DNA from: DATDYQ01 sp035288965
Lineage (GTDB): Archaea; Nanobdellota; Nanobdellia; SCGC-AAA011-G17; JAGVZF01
Direction of reading: 5' to 3'
Assembly: GCA_035288965.1 (NCBI GenBank)
Contig: DATDYQ010000104.1
Location: 12,465-76,464 of the forward strand
DNA length: 64,000 bases
The translations under genes and the position numbers were made by a program. Below are positions 54,308 to 63,000 of the stretch, one piece after another; the stretch's first letter is position 1, and the number at the start of each line of letters is the position of its first letter. Below the pieces are notes generated by a model. The model was not told the DNA's origin. It did no database searches and saw only the letters and a program-made list of their open reading frames with translations.

Positions 54308-54338
54308 TAAAAAAGAAAAAATAGTTGCTTAAGCAACT
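54308..54338 (-). terminator. hairpin plus T-run terminator of the S-layer gene
   Basis: The perfect 16-base palindrome AGTTGCTTAAGCAACT (54323-54338) contains the TAA stop codon of the S-layer gene in its centre, and on the coding strand is followed by ATTTTTTCTTTTTT. This has the form of an intrinsic terminator, unusual for archaea, where a plain T-run is the norm. Confidence 0.6.
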
Positions 54339-56671
54339 GTTATTCCGCTAAGGTCTAATGAAGTTCCTGTTACGGTAACTGATGTCTTTCCAGACAATAA
54401 GGCTTTTATGTTTGCATCATCGTAGTTAGCTAACACTACACCAGCTCTTCTAGTGTCTGCTGCTTCCCAGCCTGCTGCAACCAATGCCCAGTTTGCTCCA
54501 TTAGCTTTCAACTGGATAACTGCTGTGTCCTGTGCTATTCCAGATGCTGCTCCACATGATCCAGCTGCAACTCCAAGTAAACTTGCTGTTACACTGTTAA
54601 CACATGGTCCACCAACTGAGATTACATTCCAAGAAGCTATGTTTGTTACTTGACTTGCTTTCTTTGGTGTTGGTGCTGTTGTTGTTACACTTGGTGTTTC
54701 ATCTCCAGAAACTTCTGTTCTAGTTCCACCGACCTTTGCGATTCCCTGTACTAAATCGCTTGGTATCATTAAGTGTACTCTATCACTTGAACCTTGGCTA
54801 TCTGGGTTTTCGATGATAACTCCAAATTTTGTTCTATGGTTTTCATCCTTTGCACCAAGAAGAGTACAAGTAACTCCTGTTGGGCACCAAGATACATCTA
54901 TTCCCTCAGCTGTACTTCCGCCAGCAGTTGCTCCAAGTGTTCTAAATTTACCCCCACTTAAAGCCCAAGTTGTGGTTATATTTTCTGTTTCAGCAAAGTC
55001 TGTTGTTTCTAACAATCTTAATGTAATATTGTAGTGCCCTGTTGTTGTTTGGTTTACTGCATTTAAATGCAATTGTGCGTTATTGTTCTTTGTATCTCCA
55101 AAGTTTACGTGTGCAAACTTAGTAGACATATTTCCTTGAACTCCTTCACCACCTTCTGGATCACTTATATTACCTGCATACACTATATCTTTTACATCGT
55201 TATCATAGTAAAACAACATAGTTGCGTTGTGTCTTGCATCAAGTACATCTGTGTAGAAATAAATATCTTTAGTCTTCTTTTCTGTAGTTACATTATTGTC
55301 TGCCCAGTTTCTAGAAGTTCCATCGCTATCTGCATCTACCACTAAACCTTCTGATTGGTCTGTGTAAATGTGTACAGCTTGTGCACTAGAAGGTACTCCT
55401 GCGATACCTGCAACAGATAAATCTGCACTAGATAGATATTCAAACCACAAATCCATGTAATCATCATCTGCTACATTTAATTTATCATAACAGACGCTTA
55501 CATAATTTTCTGGGTATGAAATACATTCTCCAGCTGCAACAGCTCCTCTAGCTTTAGTATCTCTTAAGAAGTTATTTCTAACTCCAAATTTAATACCTCC
55601 AACATAGATTCCTGAGTTGTTGTTTACAATGCTTGTAGCCGAATTACTCGTTAATGCACCGATGTCCCATTTCCAATCTGGACTTTGTTCTGGTTCTCCA
55701 ATATAAGAGTCTCCATTTTTATAGGTCTTTGTAGCTTCTTTTCCAACAATAAGTGTAGCTGATCTTTCAGCTGTTGTATCAGAATAGAATGTTTCATCTA
55801 CTTTGACGTCAAGTCCGTTTACGGTTTCTGTACTTCCACCGCTTACAGATTCTTGAACACCATCGACACTTAAGATTACAGATTGTGGGCTTGTTCCAGA
55901 TGCTACATTGTTTAATGTAACTGTCTTTCCATCAACTACAATACTTTCTCCAACTTTTAAGAAGTATTCAGCTCCTACATTTGCTGTAAATTGTGTTGCA
56001 GATATGGTTGTTATCTTTAATTTTCTTCCCAAGAAATTTAATTCTAATGGGTAGTTTGTATTTACTGGATTTGCTGAGTCGCTTAAGTTAATGGCTTCAT
56101 CAAATGCATAGTAGTAATACAATCCATTTCTTGGTATTTCTAAGAAAATTCCATCTTTATAATCGTCTTCGCCACTTGTCAAGCTTGTCTGGAATGCTGT
56201 TCCATTACTTAGGGCATTTATCACAACATGTTCGCTAATATCATATTGTGAACTTCTCCAGTTCATTTCTGTGTCAAGTAAGCTTTTTATATCTCCATCG
56301 TCTAAGTCTGCATCTATCTGGTTTGTAGTTGTTAAAGCAACTCCAAGAGGAATATCTTCTTCAACACCACCTGTTATTGTGGTTTTTGTTACAGTTCCTC
56401 CGCCTCCACCGCTTCCAGAAGTTACAGATCCAGCAATTTTATTAGAAATAGCTGTTAAAGCTACATTATCTTCTGATGCTGCTGTATCACCAAAGACATA
56501 AGCTAAATTTTGGTATTTCCCATCCATAACAAATGGTTTTGGGTAATCACCTAATGTGTAACTTGCTGCTAAAGCTCCGCTCATCGTAGCTCCGAGCATT
56601 GCTACACCTGCTCCGACAGCTGCTATTTTTCTAATTGCTGTCTTCGCTTTTATCGCAAAGTTTTCTTGCAT
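54329..56671 (-). CDS. S-layer protein (Methanococcus/MJ-type)
   Basis: 780 residues. A basic N-terminus and signal peptide (IAAVGAGVAMLGATMSGALA) lead into SYTLGDYPKPFVMDG, the start of the archaeal S_layer_MJ family, with the FGDTAASEDNVALTAISNKI helix. Beta-rich domains follow; cysteines are few, and there is no C-terminal membrane helix. This is probably the main wall protein and a target of the glycan island. ATG 56671 is fixed by GGAGGTG nine bases upstream (56681-56687); an upstream codon at 56683 is rejected. GC content looks higher than in neighbours, typical of a highly expressed gene. Confidence 0.92.
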   Translation of the reverse strand: MQENFAIKAKTAIRKIAAVGAGVAMLGATMSGALAASYTLGDYPKPFVMDGKYQNLAYVFGDTAASEDNVALTAISNKIAGSVTSGSGGGGGTVTKTTITGGVEEDIPLGVALTTTNQIDADLDDGDIKSLLDTEMNWRSSQYDISEHVVINALSNGTAFQTSLTSGEDDYKDGIFLEIPRNGLYYYYAFDEAINLSDSANPVNTNYPLELNFLGRKLKITTISATQFTANVGAEYFLKVGESIVVDGKTVTLNNVASGTSPQSVILSVDGVQESVSGGSTETVNGLDVKVDETFYSDTTAERSATLIVGKEATKTYKNGDSYIGEPEQSPDWKWDIGALTSNSATSIVNNNSGIYVGGIKFGVRNNFLRDTKARGAVAAGECISYPENYVSVCYDKLNVADDDYMDLWFEYLSSADLSVAGIAGVPSSAQAVHIYTDQSEGLVVDADSDGTSRNWADNNVTTEKKTKDIYFYTDVLDARHNATMLFYYDNDVKDIVYAGNISDPEGGEGVQGNMSTKFAHVNFGDTKNNNAQLHLNAVNQTTTGHYNITLRLLETTDFAETENITTTWALSGGKFRTLGATAGGSTAEGIDVSWCPTGVTCTLLGAKDENHRTKFGVIIENPDSQGSSDRVHLMIPSDLVQGIAKVGGTRTEVSGDETPSVTTTAPTPKKASQVTNIASWNVISVGGPCVNSVTASLLGVAAGSCGAASGIAQDTAVIQLKANGANWALVAAGWEAADTRRAGVVLANYDDANIKALLSGKTSVTVTGTSLDLSGITVA

Positions 56672-56946
56672 TTTATAAAACACCTCCGTGTTTATATTTT
56701 TGTATTTATATCTTGGATCATTAATTGCATTTCACGAAGAAGACATCTCCATCTTTTTTTTGGCGTCCTCTCTTTTAGCAATATATCCATAAATCAAAAA
56801 CTAATGTTTGTTTATAAACATTTATCTACTCTAGAATATATTAAAATCCCAATTCATCAAAATTTGGTGTTTATAGACGCTATAACCTAAGATTATCAAA
56901 AAAATTTCACGAAGAAAAGTTCTAACTTTTGAGTAAAAATTATCTT
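56672..56946 (-). promoter_or_regulatory. S-layer promoter and long leader
   Basis: This 275-base gap has no ORF. On the minus strand it holds a TATA-like GTTTATAAAC inside the inverted repeat AATGTTTGTTTATAAACATT (56803-56822), which would give a leader of about 110 nt ending in GGAGGTG. A 13-base direct repeat (ATTTCACGAAGAA on the plus strand) occurs at 56729-56741 and 56904-56916. In RNA orientation each copy can form a small TTTC/GAAA or TTC/GAA hairpin with a TTCGT loop; the distal copy is followed by seven Ts and may also terminate the pilin-like operon. Confidence 0.5.
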
Positions 56947-57381
56947 TCATTTTTCGCAGATTTTTAGTTTGATTTCTAGCTCATTAACAAAGTAAGGACT
57001 AGAACTTATTCCTTGCTCACATTTCCCGAGATTAAAGCAACTTTTATCTTCATTTTTGATTTCTAGCAAATAATTGCTTGTTATTGTTTTATCAAAGATT
57101 GATTTAGCTTCTTTTTCTAAAAAATCGCAAGCATTCTGTCCGCAAAAATCGCTATTTTCACAACAATTTTTCATAGCTTCTTTTAAATTACTATCACAAC
57201 TGCTAGCTTTAACTAAAGCATTAACTAGATTATTTGCTTTTATGCTATTCAATGTATTATCCTGATTACTTTCAACTTTAGTTATGCTAAATCTTAAAGC
57301 AACAATTCCTATTATAATTATGAGTAATAATACAACTGTTATTCCAATCATATCAATCTGCCCTTTACCCATACCATTCAA
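56947..57381 (-). CDS. type IV pilin-like protein with KGQ motif
   Basis: 144 residues. GKGQIDMIGITVVLLLIIII is the archaeal class III signal: a short basic start, G-Q cleavage site and a hydrophobic assembly helix. The outer part is rich in cysteine (CDSNLKEAMKNCCENSDFCG, then QNACDF), suggesting disulfides. ATG 57372 is an alternative start. It is the last of four pilin-like genes, overlapping the previous by 17 bases. Confidence 0.75.
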   Translation of the reverse strand: MNGMGKGQIDMIGITVVLLLIIIIGIVALRFSITKVESNQDNTLNSIKANNLVNALVKASSCDSNLKEAMKNCCENSDFCGQNACDFLEKEAKSIFDKTITSNYLLEIKNEDKSCFNLGKCEQGISSSPYFVNELEIKLKICEK

Positions 57382-57874
57382 CCTCTAAAACACCTATTTT
57401 ATACAAATTATCATTAGGATAAAATATAGATATTGGAGTACTTACTTTCTTAACACTATCTGCATTAATTGATCCTGCTTCATATAAATCAAATATTCCA
57501 CAATCTCTTATGTTTCCTTTTTGACATATCTCTTCATTAGTTTCAGGGTAGATAACTTTAACAGTTAATTTACTCGCTCCAAATTCTTTTTTATACTCGC
57601 TAGAAACTTGGCTAAAAGCTACTAATTTTAAAGCATCCAAACAATCTTCTTCTTGTTTATTACTCGTACATTTAAATTCAGCCATGTTTGGCAAATTATT
57701 TGTTAGTAAACTAAATCTTTCATCATTAAATTTAACATTTTCATTCTTTATGCTTTCTGTAGTAAATCTGTAATAGAAAATAAAAGCTATCATGAAAATA
57801 ACTACAAAAACAATTAAAACTAGCATCGTTTCCTGAATCTGCAATTGTCCTCTTTTTAGTAAATTGTTATGCAT
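57365..57874 (-). CDS. type IV pilin-like protein with KRGQ motif
   Basis: 169 residues. LLKRGQLQIQETMLVLIVFV shows the basic start, G-Q junction, a glutamate close to the +5 position of classical prepilins, and the hydrophobic helix. The outer domain has four cysteines (CTSNKQEEDC; CQKGNIRDC). Probably processed by an EppA/FlaK-type peptidase and assembled as a minor pilin. It overlaps the preceding gene by 19 bases and the next by 17 bases. Confidence 0.78.
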   Translation of the reverse strand: MHNNLLKRGQLQIQETMLVLIVFVVIFMIAFIFYYRFTTESIKNENVKFNDERFSLLTNNLPNMAEFKCTSNKQEEDCLDALKLVAFSQVSSEYKKEFGASKLTVKVIYPETNEEICQKGNIRDCGIFDLYEAGSINADSVKKVSTPISIFYPNDNLYKIGVLEVEWYG

Positions 57875-58785
57875 CCCTCTCTCCCCAATCTATTATTCTG
57901 TTCATCAAGCTCTTTTTCATATAAACTCAACAAATCATATTTTTTTTCTTCTATATCATCATTAATTTGATAAAATATGTTACTTGGATAACTACATTTT
58001 TTGTCAATCAAATTTGTCCTTTCAAGATAAATTTTGTTAATTAATCTTATTTTATTGATAGCTTCATTAAATCCGCAATTATAATTATCATTGTTGCTAA
58101 ATATTGCTGCATATAAAAATTCTTCATTAAGGTAGGCTATTTCTTCAGATTCTAGAGGATAATTTTCACTTTCTTTAGGCACTGTTGGCATTTTTTGTCC
58201 AAAAGAAATTGTTTCTTTATCTAAATTAATCACAATATGTTCATAATTCCATAGTGATTGTCGATTTATATTAAAAAAAGCTATAATCTTTGCATCTTCA
58301 CCAATATCAACTAAACTCTCTGTTTTTATTACATTAATCTGTTTAGGAATGTCATCTATCAGTTTATCAACAAAATCTTCACTTTTTTTATTATAAAGAA
58401 AAACATATTCTTTATCTAAATCAGCAAAGTAAATAAGATTAGTAATAGGATAAGGGAAATTTAATCTTTTTACCCAAACAAATGCCTTCTCATTAACAGT
58501 ATCTGCAAATAATATTTTATCATCAAAGCTTTGACTAAACTCTCCCAAACTTATTTCATTGCAATTAATTTCAACATCTTTACTTCCGATATTTATTTCA
58601 GTATACAAATTATTATTATTTAATCCATTAATGCCATTATTCAAGCTTCTCACAATATTGGCTTGCTCTCTTTTATCTTGTAATGATTTATATCTTATTC
58701 CAAATCCAGCAAAAAATATTAATAATATAATTCCAGCAACTAAAATAAAAATCCAGTTAAACTGATAATCTTGTCCTTTTTTCAT
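57856..58785 (-). CDS. pilin-like protein with KKGQ motif and large outer domain
   Basis: 309 residues. MKKGQDYQFNWIFILVAGII opens the class III signal and helix; the outer domain of about 275 residues is alpha/beta with cysteines at NCNEIS, NCGFNEA, KCSYPS and a late GCITIY. The large domain suggests a tip or adaptor subunit rather than a structural pilin. The ATG overlaps the upstream stop (ATGA). Confidence 0.75.
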   Translation of the reverse strand: MKKGQDYQFNWIFILVAGIILLIFFAGFGIRYKSLQDKREQANIVRSLNNGINGLNNNNLYTEINIGSKDVEINCNEISLGEFSQSFDDKILFADTVNEKAFVWVKRLNFPYPITNLIYFADLDKEYVFLYNKKSEDFVDKLIDDIPKQINVIKTESLVDIGEDAKIIAFFNINRQSLWNYEHIVINLDKETISFGQKMPTVPKESENYPLESEEIAYLNEEFLYAAIFSNNDNYNCGFNEAINKIRLINKIYLERTNLIDKKCSYPSNIFYQINDDIEEKKYDLLSLYEKELDEQNNRLGREGCITIY

Positions 58786-59264
58786 CTACTAACACTTACA
58801 TAATCTCCCTTATTCTCTAAAGTTATTCTCATATCAGTTACACATAATGGATTTTCTATTGGTTTAATATGTTCAACAAAAAATCTAACTTTACTCAAGC
58901 TTTGTCCTCTCTGTGGAACAAAAAATAAATTATTTTGGCTTCCCGAATCTAAAGAATCTCTAACAACTTGATCTATTAATTCATCATCAATTATATCATT
59001 TAATGGCATATCAACATCAACAAAACAAATCTCTCGAACTTTGCTTGGTAATATTATATCATCTAATTTTATTGAACTTCCTTTATCTAAACTATAAACA
59101 TCATTAACTTTATTTTTAATGCCATCAATAAATAAAACAATCTGCCCTTCATCACCCAAATCTTTAAAATTTTTTATTGCTCTATATCCAAATATTACTA
59201 TCAAACCAATAACAACAATCGCAAAGATATAAATAAAAATTAACTGATTCTGCCCCTTTTTCAT
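58782..59264 (-). CDS. pilin-like protein with KKGQ motif
   Basis: 160 residues. MKKGQNQLIFIYIFAIVVIG is the signal and helix; the outer domain has short beta-like segments (IVLFIDGIKNKVNDVYSL; REICFVDVDMPLNDIIDD) and two cysteines. A promoter with TTTTATATTTAAAG lies about 28 nt upstream of the ATG, so this gene opens the pilin-like operon. Confidence 0.78.
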   Translation of the reverse strand: MKKGQNQLIFIYIFAIVVIGLIVIFGYRAIKNFKDLGDEGQIVLFIDGIKNKVNDVYSLDKGSSIKLDDIILPSKVREICFVDVDMPLNDIIDDELIDQVVRDSLDSGSQNNLFFVPQRGQSLSKVRFFVEHIKPIENPLCVTDMRITLENKGDYVSVSR

Positions 59265-59304
59265 ATTTTAAAAAGATTAAACTTTAAATATAAAACTTTC
59301 TATC

Positions 59305-59667
59305 TTACAAAGCATCTCTTATCCTATATCTACCAACCTCCAATACAACGATTTTACCGATTAAATTATTTTCTCCAATATTAACTAAGAAATTTTTTAA
59401 TATTTTTAAAACTTTATCTGGGGTAAAATTATTAGGTAATCTTATTATAATCAATCCATAGTGTGTTCCTTTAGGATATAAAATGAAACTACCAAATTCT
59501 AGATCTTTAGTGATCAAGATAGATTTTTGTTTCTTGGCATAGGTTGCTATATCTTTATCGGTTGCTCCTGTTAAACCAACATTCGCAACATGTTGGGTTT
59601 CAAATCCAATATTTCTAAGTTCTATAGCAAATGATCTTGGAATATTTTCATCTAAAAAAATTTTCAT
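59305..59667 (-). CDS. DUF5615 PIN-like toxin
   Basis: 120 residues of the DUF5615 family (a compact PIN-like fold). KIFLDENIPRSFAIELRNIG carries the first acidic site, GLTGATDKDIATYAKKQ the middle aspartates, and ILITKDLEFGSF the TxD motif. It is expected to act as a ribonuclease toxin. ATG 59667 follows the antitoxin stop by two bases with GTGA upstream; a GTG at 59673 would overlap it. Confidence 0.85.
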   Translation of the reverse strand: MKIFLDENIPRSFAIELRNIGFETQHVANVGLTGATDKDIATYAKKQKSILITKDLEFGSFILYPKGTHYGLIIIRLPNNFTPDKVLKILKNFLVNIGENNLIGKIVVLEVGRYRIRDAL

Positions 59668-59669
59668 GT

Positions 59670-59888
59670 TCACGCATGTATCCGACTTATCTTCTCACCT
59701 TTAATCATAGAAGAAGCATATTTAATAACTGTAAGTACTTGTTCTTTTGTAATCCCATATTCTTTTTTTATTTCATCATAATCCATACCACTTTCTAGCA
59801 TCCCGAGTACTTCATCTACTGTTATTCTAGTTCCTTTTATTATAGGTTTTCCATGACGTATATTTTTATCAATTGTAATTTTTGCCAT
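59670..59888 (-). CDS. DUF433 antitoxin
   Basis: 72 residues matching DUF433: KITIDKNIRHGKPIIKGTRI, then VDEVLGMLESGMDYDEIKKE and a helix-turn-helix-like end (YGITKEQVLTVIKYA). DUF433 proteins are DNA-binding partners of DUF5615 toxins. ATG 59888 is fixed by a TATA element 23-28 nt upstream; the track of codons before it lies in the promoter. Confidence 0.87.
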   Translation of the reverse strand: MAKITIDKNIRHGKPIIKGTRITVDEVLGMLESGMDYDEIKKEYGITKEQVLTVIKYASSMIKGEKISRIHA

Positions 59889-59910
59889 ATTTATTAAAAG
59901 GTAAGTTAAA

Positions 59911-59916
59911 TATATA
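59911..59916. promoter_or_regulatory. shared palindromic TATA element
   Basis: TATATA lies 23-28 nt from the minus-strand ATG at 59888 and 25-30 nt from the plus-strand ATG at 59941, so one element may serve both the toxin-antitoxin pair and the small divergent gene. Confidence 0.45.
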
Positions 59917-59940
59917 AGCTTTATCATTCATAAAAATTAT

Positions 59941-60084
59941 ATGTTAGAAAAGAAGAAAACAGGTGAAGGACTAGAAAAATATTTTGGACTAATAAAAGAT
60001 GATAAAGAATCTGTTAAGTTAACGGAAGAATTAAAAAAAGGTTGGAAAAGATGGACCAAAAGATATTCTAAGGATAAACAGTAA
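59941..60084 (+). CDS. 47-residue charged hypothetical protein
   Basis: A small, very basic and acidic ORF (LEKYFGLIKDDKESVKLTEE; WKRWTKRYSKDKQ at the end) with no family recognised. It is placed exactly 25-30 nt from a TATA element, begins with ATG and ends inside the stop region of the convergent giant gene (17-base overlap). The composition resembles a small nucleic-acid or ribosome-associated protein or an orphan antitoxin; neither can be shown. Confidence 0.5.
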   Translation: MLEKKKTGEGLEKYFGLIKDDKESVKLTEELKKGWKRWTKRYSKDKQ

Positions 60085-63000
60085 AGCTAGCTTCATTTTC
60101 AAATCTATCTCTGCATATTATATAATAAGCATTATTTTCGTCTAAGGCAGCCTTATGTAACTTGCTATCATCATCTGGCATTCTATTTCCATTTCCAAAA
60201 CTAAATGGTAAATTATTATATTCGCAAATTGAATCTTCATCCATCTCAACATATAATCTAGTTGAATCAGTATAAATCTTCTTAACACTTGGTGGAATTT
60301 CATCAATTTCTACGGTAAAATTAGTCCTTCCTATAGCTTCATTTCCCGCTATATCTCTACACCAAACTTTAGGATCATAATATCCTTTTTGTAATCCAAC
60401 AAATTCATAACTATGTTCAGTTGAATTTGTTGCATCAAACTTAGTACTTCCAGGGTCAAAATAATCATTAAATGTCCAATAACAATTTGCTCTTCCTTCT
60501 TCCGCCCCTCTTACTGTAGTTGTAGTTAAATTAAATCTCTTGTCAAATATTGTTCCACTAGGTTCAACATTAGTAATGTTTAATGCTCTTGAAACAAATA
60601 AATGCAATCCTCCTGCAGGATAACTTGCATCTCTATTTACATTTCCATTAATGTCTTGACATCTGAAATAATAAACATTATCTTGTTCATTCTGTAATCC
60701 GCCTAATATTCCACCACAAGCATATAATCTTCCATAAATTGTATCTATTCTTGAATCTCCGCAACTTAAATTGTTCAACATCTTTTGATAACTTTCATCT
60801 TTACTTGAATATTTACATCCGCCATTCGCAATTAATTCACTTTCATCATCAACATAAGCAGCTATTGTAATATTCTTGGTATTAAATTTCAACTTGGCAT
60901 TATTTATGATATTAAATCCTTTCACAATTGGACTTCCTGTATCTGGACCTTTAGCAATTGTAAATCCAATTTTATAATCACTTCCTGTAACAATCTCCCT
61001 ATTATTTTCATCTGTATTTGCACTTTTACATCTAACATATAAATCATAATCTCCTGAATCACTTATTGCAATTATATCATCTTCAGCCTCATTTATTATC
61101 GGAACTGTAAATATATGTTCTTTTTTGTATTGATTATCTCCAAAGAAATCGCTCATTCTATTATATTCAACAACAGAATCACTTCCTAAACTTCTTTCTT
61201 TGCTTACCTTACATTGACTTATTTTATCTGTTTTAATTCCAATCTGTAAATCTCTATATTCTTGTTCTCCACTTATAACATACCCATTAGCTTGTGTTTG
61301 AATATCCTCATTTGTTATAGGATCAACAGCCAATGGGTTTATTACAGGAGCAATAACATCTCCTTTGTTTACCCAAGTACAAGTTTCATTTCCACTTCCT
61401 TTATTTAATAATTGACAACTTTGTCCTAAACTAGTGCATTTATAATCATCACATTTTTCATAATCAGTATTGCATTTTTCGCAATCATTTCCGCCAGCAG
61501 GAGCAACATAAGGATCACAGCTTATTGTGTAAGTTAATGTTTTTGTAGCTGAGAAAAAATATGTAATCAAGAAATATACAGCAAATGCAGATAATACAAC
61601 TATAACAATTGGATTAGAAAGGAACGCTGCAATCTTTCCTAAAGAACTTGCTAAAAATCCATGTGCTGGAGCTTCAGCTGGTCCAATTAATCCTCCGATC
61701 TCTCCATAACCTGGTCCACTACCACCACCCTTTATTGCTCCAAATAACCATTTCAATCCTTTCCAAGATAATATCCCAACTAATAAAGATCCTGCAATAC
61801 CTTTTAATTTACCTGTTCTATCTTGATACCAACTTTCATCAACAATACCATTATAATTGGCACTTCCACCAGCAAGAATTATTTCAGCCACATAAAGTGA
61901 AGTAAATAAGCTAGAATGTAAAGGTTCACTCGCTTTTGCAAATTCGCTAAATGCCTCAGGACTTATTGTTTGTGCTTTTCTAGCTATTCCTTTAATCTTT
62001 TTTTGAGGTCCAGTAAATCTAAAACTTGTATCACTTACTTTTCCCTCAACATTATAACTATATCCACAATCGCCTAAACTTCTGCAATAATTACTAAATC
62101 CTGTTGCAAAATCACTTTTATAAACATCACATCCTTCTACACAATCATAATCTCCGGTTATAACATCAAATCCTTTTTTTGCATAAACAGATTGAAATTC
62201 TATTTTTCCAAAACATGTATTTTCTTGTTTTCCAAGATCTCCAAGTGAAACTTCAGGGGCACATAATTTAACATCATCATTCCAGAAACAACTTCCAGCT
62301 AATATATCACATTTTTTCTTTCTGCATAATTGTTTAGCTTTACAATCATCATATTCATTTTCTTGTCCCTCATAAACATTTCCATTATCATCCTTTAAAT
62401 AATCACACTCAGCTCCAATACTTATTGTTATATTGCTTACATCTCCACAATTAGTTCCTTCATCTTTATTTACTTCTACACAATCAACAGCCCTATTGGG
62501 AGCACATAATGCAGCACTTAATCCAGATTGAAATTCAGTTATCTCAGTAGGAACATCTCCTTGAACACAAACTGTTGTTCTTCTTTCTCCACAAGCCTCA
62601 ACATATTCTTCTCCATTGTAACATTTTCTTACATATTGTCTTGAGCCAACTAAATCTTTTCCTTCCCCAGTAGCTCCTTCATATTGGCACCAGTTATCTC
62701 CACTATTTCTTGTTCTTCCGTCAAGTTGTGTATTTCTATCATCAACTTTCGTTTCTTGACAATCTAAACTTACACACATATTTCTTACTCTATCATCATT
62801 TACTTGACTTTTAAATTCAGAATCAGCATTTCCACAAATACTTCCTTGAAAGAAATCACAATTTCCACAACTTGGATTATTTACATTATCACTATTAGGA
62901 TCACAAGAAAATTGTTTCTTTAATATTAATCCATTATTATAAGATAAATCTTCATTATTGCTTCCTATTCCAGAATAAATATTTTCAGGATTACCACATG

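Noticed and set aside
55067..55345. Plus-strand ORF of 92 codons opposite the S-layer gene
   Set aside because: It is a shadow of the S-layer reading frame with no promoter or ribosome-binding site and an atypical composition.
61648..61905. Plus-strand 85-codon ORF opposite the giant Cys-rich gene
   Set aside because: Leu/Ile/His-rich translation caused by the opposite-strand codon pattern; no start signal.
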